From: Riptortus pedestris
Taxonomy: Eukaryota; Arthropoda; Insecta; Hemiptera; Alydidae
DNA: 64,000 nucleotides
Reading direction: 5' to 3'
Assembly (NCBI GenBank): GCA_019009955.1
Contig: CM032233.1
Span: 84,421,001-84,485,000 of the forward strand
Both the position numbers and the translations under genes were made by a program. The notes below the pieces were generated by a model. It was not told the origin of the DNA. It saw only the letters and a list, made by a program, of their open reading frames with translations, and made no database searches. Position 1 is the stretch's first letter; the number at the start of each line of letters is the position of its first letter. Below are positions 58,918 to 64,000 of the stretch, in pieces.

Positions 58918-59041
58918 CTTGAACGGACCTCATTTTCATCATCTCCTGGGTAGGATCGATGGGCATTTGAAGAAATTTTTCGAAACTCGCGTCATGAGTA
59001 CGACCTCAATAGCTGATTTCCCTTAAGATAAATCTGCTAAA
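58368..59041 (+). mobile_element. P-family element, F orientation, complete
   Basis: 674 bp. AAAAATTCCGTCACGCAGG, the CGAACAGTTACGGAAACGGC block, CAAATATCTCGGTTAATATT, TTTTTCGATCCGACGCATAA, C-rich run, TA tract (58843-58912), GTAGGATCGATGGGCATTTG and TGATTTCCCTTAAGATAAATC with TGCTAA. Confidence 0.92.
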
Positions 59042-59234
59042 TTGTGGACGGAAAGAAGAAAATACTGTTCCCATAACTGGCAAGAATAACTACGATGTGG
59101 TTTCGACCATTGGTTTACGACGGAAATAGTAAAAAAACATCCCAAAAAATAAAATGCGATTGCAATATAGGATCACAGATTCAGAACGCTATAATTCGTT
59201 CATACTATTTTTTTTTTAATTACACAAGATCTAT

Positions 59235-59785
59235 ATGAATCTCTATTTTCGGCATCACGCGTGAACGGCTGGACCAATTTGGTTAATTCTTTTTTTTGTT
59301 GTGTTTGTTATTGTTAGAAAAAGGTTTTTATGAATGAAAAAATTAAGAAATTGTGGTTGGGACAATAGAAAATTTAAGAGAACCTTTCTTAAATCGAGCT
59401 GTCTCCTATCGGAATTTCCGCAAACATGCATATAACTTAACTTGTTTGTTTTGTTGTTAAAGTAACTTTTATTATTACACTTTTGTCGTGTAAACGAGAT
59501 AGTCAACAATTTTATAGGGCACAGAAGACTAAACCGAACTAAACAAAACTCTGTGAATTATCATTATCTTATCCATGATTATAAGCTGTATCAACATTTT
59601 TAGGGACAAGCAGGAGTTGGGGTTATAAGGGAAGTCTGAAATGAATGAAAAAAAAAATCGTAATATTTCGATTCCTATTGGTTTTTCGGCGAACGTGCAT
59701 ATAACAAAATTTGTTTATTTTGATATTTAAAGTAACTTTTGTTACACACATTTTTGTCGTATAACGTAGTTGGAATATGATATAC
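59235..59785 (+). mobile_element. Diverged Helitron interior fragment
   Basis: GGCATCACGCGTGAACGGCTGG-type start, CAAACATGCATATAACTTAA, GTTAAAGTAACTTTTATTA, then a second unit GGACAAGCAGGAGTTGGGG, TATTGGTTTTTCGGCG and TTTAAAGTAACTTTTGTTAC. Both Helitron termini are missing. Open frames here are repeats of the Helitron unit. Confidence 0.7.
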
Positions 59786-60422
59786 ATTAAATAGTACAGG
59801 AGGAGACTACTAGTACTATGTTCATTATAGTAAAGTAGAATTTTATTAAGGTAAAGTTTATTAGATATAGGCATATTATATTTTTAGACTTTTATGATAG
59901 TTCTAAGTATGATTTGGATTAGTGCGGTTCTAAATCTCTGCCGCCGCCCCCTCCCCCATGGAAAAAACTCTGGAATCCCTACAAACTTTTGTGTCTCTTT
60001 ACTAACAGAGGGGCGACAATCGTTCTCCACTTACAGAGGTATCAAGGAAAACGAAACGGTGTACTTGTAATGAATATGCCAAAGAAACTCCAAAAAAACG
60101 ACATGGCATCAATGAGGTTTAACATTTATACGACGAGCTAAAGTGATCGATCGAAATGAAACCACAGAGCTGCCCGGGAAGGGTTAATTGGAATTATGTT
60201 TCAATGGTGCTCAGCTATTTAGCTGCAGCCCCACAAATGATGTAAACTGTTATCAATTACAGTAATGAGTAAGGATGTTATGTCACAGGATTGGGAAGTG
60301 GTTGCCTGCTAGAGGAAACCTAAATACGGCACAGAATATTAAGGTAGTAATTTTGTACTTTTATGTCATTCAAATAAATATGCGGACAAGTGAACAGAAT
60401 AATGTTTATTTTCACAACAAAT
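59786..60422. other. Spacer, nothing recognised
   Basis: Unassigned, with a C-rich patch near 59940-59960. Confidence 0.42.
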
Positions 60423-60942
60423 AAAAGTCCGTCACGCAGGGGCTGCGTAAACTAAGCAGATATCCCACGTGACGTTTTACAATGAAGAAATCTGCATACA
60501 AGTACAGTACGGTAAACAGTTGTACTAACGAGTCTCTAAACCGGTTTCAAGTGAGCCGAACAGTTACGGAAACGACCAAACTAGCTTTCCGCGGTAATTC
60601 ACGATTAGAACCGACATCAGCCGATCTCATCTCGTCCGTTATTCTCAAACGCATAATAAAAATGCAAATATCTCGGTAAATATTCATGATAGAGAAATGT
60701 ATATAACAATAATTATAGTAAATTTAATTTGCTATAATATTGGTTTTATACAAGTTTTCGATCCGACATATAGTAACGGAGATATTTCTAAAATTCTCTC
60801 TCTTGACCCCCCCCTCCCAGTGGCCCGATTTCAACCATTAACGAACTTGATCTTTCTTTTTGCATAAAACGAGTAAATATCGAGTTTGGTAACGATCAAA
60901 CAATAATTGCGACCGCTAGAGCGGTAACAGGCAAATATATAG

Positions 60943-61034
<92 letters not shown>

Positions 61035-61160
61035 TTTTGAACGGACCTCGTTTTCGCCATCTCCTAGTTACGATCGATGGACATTTGAAGTAAAATTTCG
61101 AAAATCGAGTCATGAGTAAGACCTCAATAGCTAATTTCCCTTAAGGAAAATCTGCTAAAA
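60423..61160 (+). mobile_element. P-family element, F orientation, complete
   Basis: 738 bp. AAAGTCCGTCACGCAGGGG, TATCCCACGTGACG, AACAGTTACGGAAACGACC, GCCGATCTCATCTCGTCCG, CAAATATCTCGGTAAATATT, TTTCGATCCGACATATAGTA, GAGTTTGGTAACGATCAAAC, (TC)n(TA)n at 60949-61029, CGATCGATGGACATTTGAAG, AATTTCCCTTAAGGAAAATC with TGCTAAAA. Confidence 0.93.
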
Positions 61161-61432
61161 TCCATTTATTAGATGAATTGGTAAAATATTATCACGACAA
61201 GTAATCATACATTCCCTTACATTTTCTTCAGTGTTTTGTTGGCTAAAACTCTTCTACCTCCACTTACCCAATTTAGCACATATAAGCATACTTGATTTTT
61301 TTATTTTCCTTAAGGGAAATCAGCTATTGAAGTCGTACTCATGACGCAATTTTCGAAAAATGTCTTCAAATGTCCATCAATCCTACCTAGGAGATGACGA
61401 AAATGAAGTCCGTTCAAAACTATATATGGTGA

Positions 61433-61658
61433 GGTTACAAGTGAAACATACGAAAGTCAAAAAATATGATTTTGAGAAAACGCTCTTCAAACATCTTTTT
61501 TTTTTTTTAACTATATGGATACTGGCGTTATAAAATCAAATTAGCTTGAACCACTGGTGACTTGGTGGGTTTCGCCAATAGAATCTCCTATTTCTTGCCA
61601 AGACGCAATACAAATTCGAAAATCGATAATTTTGACTTAATGTGTTTCACTTGTAACC
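61433..61658. mobile_element. 226-bp TIR element (MITE), superfamily unknown
   Basis: Termini GGTTACAAGTGAAACATACG..AAAGTCAAAA and the complement TTTTGACTTAATGTGTTTCACTTGTAACC form ~28-bp inverted repeats with a few mismatches. Interior AT-rich with a T-run and non-coding. No convincing target duplication at this junction. Confidence 0.8.
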
Positions 61659-61678
61659 CAATGATATATTATTATTAT

Positions 61679-62031
61679 TATGGGGGAGGTTTATACTCAG
61701 TGAAAACTGGAGTAAAATCCATATCGGGGGAAAATCCAACCGATATGGAGTTTGTGAGTGTGACATGTTTTGGGGAATTTAAAAATTTTCGCGCGATTCT
61801 AGCAGTATCAAGAAGTACCCCTTGCTGTGCTTCTTTTATAATTGCTGTTGGCAGATTCAAGTTCTTGGTGCCTGCTATCGTTGTTTTTGGCAATAGTCCA
61901 TTTGAACTTACTATAATAGGCGTAACTATGGCAGATTTCAGTTTGTATACCTCTTTGAGCTCGATAGCCAATTCTTGATATTTTCTTAACTTTTCGGCAT
62001 GGGATTTTTGAATATTCTCATCATTTGGCAC
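61679..62031 (-). pseudogene. C-terminal fragment of a non-LTR retrotransposon reverse transcriptase polyprotein
   Basis: A 117-codon minus-strand frame with KYQELAIELKEVYKLKSAIV, TPIIVSSNGLLPK, and QQGVLLDTARIARKFLN has the pattern found near the C-terminus of type-1 retrotransposon (R2/CR1-like) polyproteins: 'KYQDLA.E....W', 'P.V..A.G..PK', and 'Q..VLL.T..I.RK.L'. Upstream catalytic regions (YxDD) are absent, so this is a dead fragment. It is bounded on both sides by (TTA)n, and a stop follows KPPP within the TAA repeat. Clade assignment needs a search. Confidence 0.75.
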
Positions 62032-62143
62032 TGCAATTTATTATTATTATTATCATTGAACTTTTAGGCTTTGAGGTAAAAGCAAATACCTGATACACGT
62101 TGGAAGTCTGCTTAGTTAAAGCAGACCCTGCTTGACGGACTTT

Positions 62144-63379
62144 ACTCATTTTTTTGCTAGTGATTCATTTTGAAAAATGTATTCTAAATTACTTTTCGAT
62201 AGTAAACTAATAATAAAAAATATTTTTTTTTTAGCTCGATATTGCCAAAAGTCGGAGTCCTTAAGTATAACCACACAAATATGAGTACAACAAACCATCT
62301 TAGAGATGGGAGGTTCATCCATGTTCCTAAGTTATTCTTTAAACGAAAATTAAAAAGCAAAATCTACTTAATGATGGTGATCTGATATGTACATGCTCGT
62401 GACATATGTGAGCGTTTATATTCGAATTAAATATATACAAATATGATTTATTGATCCACACCCATGAATAAATTACAATGATTAAATGCGTTTCTCTCTC
62501 GCTTCTGATAACTTAACTATTAGGACTAATTTAAATCTAATTTTTGGCTTGGCATTATAAATGCAGCACAATGAAATATTTTTCCGTCAATTTGCCTAAC
62601 CATCTATTTTCGTAATTCTATATTGATGTCAATTACTGCGAAACTCAACACGTTTCTTAGAATAAAAAAAAGTTTTAGGGTCAGTAATCTCTTATAGGTA
62701 CATTTATAATCTCATCATCTTCCCTGTTCATTCGAATTCCAGAGTTCTTCTTTATATCTTTAAGATATTAACAGATTGAAATATAGTGACGAAAGATGAT
62801 TTCTCATTGTTGTTTCCTTAATAAAATCATTGAATATGTGGGTAGAGGTTCGATCAACCGTCACGTTATTGTACAGTTTTCATTGAGTACGTGTTAGAAA
62901 CGTAAAGTCTGTAAATAAGATTCCAAAGTTTGTTGCTCCTCTTTTAAAACTTCGTCGTAATTGGAGATAACTCTCCGGCGACCGTTTGGCTAATATGACA
63001 TATTTTTGGAGATTCTTGTGATAAAATTCTGATTTAGAACTGTGTTTACTTTTACTGAACTGATAATAAACGCCTGTCATCTATGAGCAATTAAGGCCTC
63101 ACGGCTAGGTGCCTCCTACATTGCTGCTACACTTCGAAATGGGTACTCAATGTCATCTATGAGCAATAATTACTGTCCTGGCGATAAATAGAGCAGCAAT
63201 GAAGGAGATTACCATTTTCCTTAATTGGAGAAAAGGAAGTTTTTTTTTTGTTTTTTTTTTTTAAAGTATTTAACACTCTTGTGTGTTTTTATACACTCAC
63301 AAAAACGTTCTTTTTAGGAGTACATTATTTATGTTCATCTTTATTATTGGTTGCCAAAATGACATAATTAGCGAGACAT
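62144..63379. other. Low-repeat AT-rich stretch
   Basis: About 1.2 kb without family landmarks. 'ATGAGCAATTAAGGCC' and a similar ATGAGCAATAATTACTG occur 80 bp apart near 63083-63175 (a small local duplication, CATCTATGAGCAAT). No gene supported. Confidence 0.45.
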
Positions 63380-64000
63380 AAGTCCGTCACGCAGGGGCTG
63401 CCTAAACTAAACAGATTTCCAACGCGCTGCTATAACACTCTTGTGATCTCGTTCTCTATTTCTATGTAAAAAAAAACCGATGAGTAAAAGGGTTATATAA
63501 GAGGTGGGCTATTGAAGGCTGAAATCTATAAAGTAGAAATAACTCACTTATTACTTGAGTTACGAAAGTATGTATAGAACAACATTTGTAGAGCATCAAT
63601 AGCGTAAGAAGATTGGTTCTATAACATTTTGCGATAAGACTCATATTAACGGCAATATTTTGAATTTCCAAAATCACCCTCTAACCCACCCCCCCCCCCC
63701 TACTCCACCCCTATTTCAGCCATTGGCTAATACGATCTTTATTGTGGAGTGAAACAGCTAAATATCGAGCATGGTATAAAAGAAATAAATATTTCTGACT
63801 CATGACAAATCTTAATTGATTTGATGGAAACAATATTTTGTATTTAAGCTTGGAATAATGTGGTTCATGTTATAACAACTTATTGGTAATATGGCATGAA
63901 TCGGCGTGGGGGTTTACTGAGGGATAAAAACTAAGAAATGCAAATATTGGGTTAATTTCAAGTTACAGGGGGAAAAAATGTAGAACAAAATATATAGGAA
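63380..64000 (+). mobile_element. P-family element, F orientation, subtype B, cut by window edge
   Basis: AAGTCCGTCACGCAGGGGC, AACAGATTTCCAACGCG, CTCTTGTGATCTCG, AACCGATGAGTAAAAGG, AGATTGGTTCTATAACATTT, CCATTGGCTAATACGATC. Common-type body (GTATTTAAGCTTGG, GGGGGTTTACTGAGGG) follows from about 63820, so the copy is a chimera like the one at 12.7 kb. Confidence 0.82.

Larger units (their letters stand above)
61303..62143 (-). mobile_element. P-family element, R orientation, body replaced by inserts
   Basis: Palindrome end (CCTTAAGGGAAATC), AGCTATTGAAGTCGTACTCA, CCATCAATCCTACCTAGGAG and GTTCAAAACTATATATGG on the left. On the right CATTGAACTTTTAGGC, AAGTCTGCTTAGTTAAAGC and GCTTGACGGACTTT. Between them lie a small TIR element and a reverse-transcriptase fragment instead of P body. 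Confidence 0.8.

Noticed and set aside
62020..62045. Splice acceptor (TTGCAG) in front of the reverse-transcriptase fragment
   Set aside because: There is no pyrimidine tract, only (AAT)n, and the fragment is a truncated retroelement, so an exon is unlikely.

Overview
This is a eukaryotic, AT-rich, gene-free stretch made almost entirely of mobile-element remains. No intact protein-coding gene, rRNA or true tRNA gene is supported anywhere. An arthropod source is the best guess. Two decayed copies (4.2 kb and 7.2-8.7 kb) resemble a multicopy protein family that I know, from memory, mainly from arthropod genomes (motifs like NMSLKIH..DSH.DFFPENLG and CEWDSR). The mix of Helitron, Tc1/mariner-like, piggyBac-like, tRNA-SINE and non-LTR sequences fits this. 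The species cannot be named from the sequence.

One repeat dominates. I call it the 'P family' because it ends in a palindrome. In F (+) orientation it starts AAGTCCGTCACGCAGGGG, with a 6-bp-stem hairpin ACGCAG/GGG/CTGCGT, followed by AAGCAGATTTCCC. The body has landmarks such as CAAATATCTCGGTTAATATT, TTTTTCGATCCGACGTATAG, a C-rich run, and GAGTTTGGTAACGATCAAAC. Next comes a (TA)n tract at a fixed position, then GGATCGATGGACATTTGAAG. It ends in the palindrome GATTTCCCTTAAGGGAAATC and TGCTAAAA. Copies in the opposite orientation are called R. More than 30 segments, most 0.5-1 kb, lie in both orientations from about 0.36 kb to the right edge. None encodes a protein, so the family is non-autonomous. 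Its end structure recalls Helentron-derived non-autonomous elements (HINE/DINE type), which is an inference.

Other elements sit in or between P copies. (1) A ~1.1-kb non-autonomous Helitron family with TC and CTAG ends and a 3' hairpin; full or near-full copies lie at 17.1-18.2, 18.8-19.9 and 49.8-50.9 kb, with fragments elsewhere. (2) Two Tc1/mariner-like MITEs (13.3 and 36.0 kb). (3) A piggyBac-like MITE with TTAA duplications (30.2 kb). (4) Six copies of a tRNA-derived SINE, several with 12-bp target-site duplications. (5) A 958-bp inverted-repeat element filled with a minisatellite (46.1-47.0 kb). (6) A 305-bp inverted duplication with a 12-bp target duplication (52.9 kb). (7) A reverse-transcriptase C-terminal fragment beside a small TIR element (61.4-62.0 kb).

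Layout. 0-7 kb: simple repeats, P copies (one pair forming a long palindrome) and pseudogene copy 1. 7-10.8 kb: pseudogene copy 2 and unassigned DNA. 10.8-16.3 kb: P copies, a Tc1-like MITE, a C-homopolymer block and a SINE. 17-22 kb: Helitrons, one nested in a P copy. 22-38 kb: dense P copies with nested SINEs, piggyBac-like, Helitron and Tc1-like insertions. 39-49 kb: P copies, SINEs and the minisatellite element. 49-64 kb: a Helitron, then a near-continuous run of P copies. The least repetitive stretches are about 9.3-10.8, 20.3-21.4, 41.8-43.1, 50.9-52.0 and 62.1-63.4 kb.
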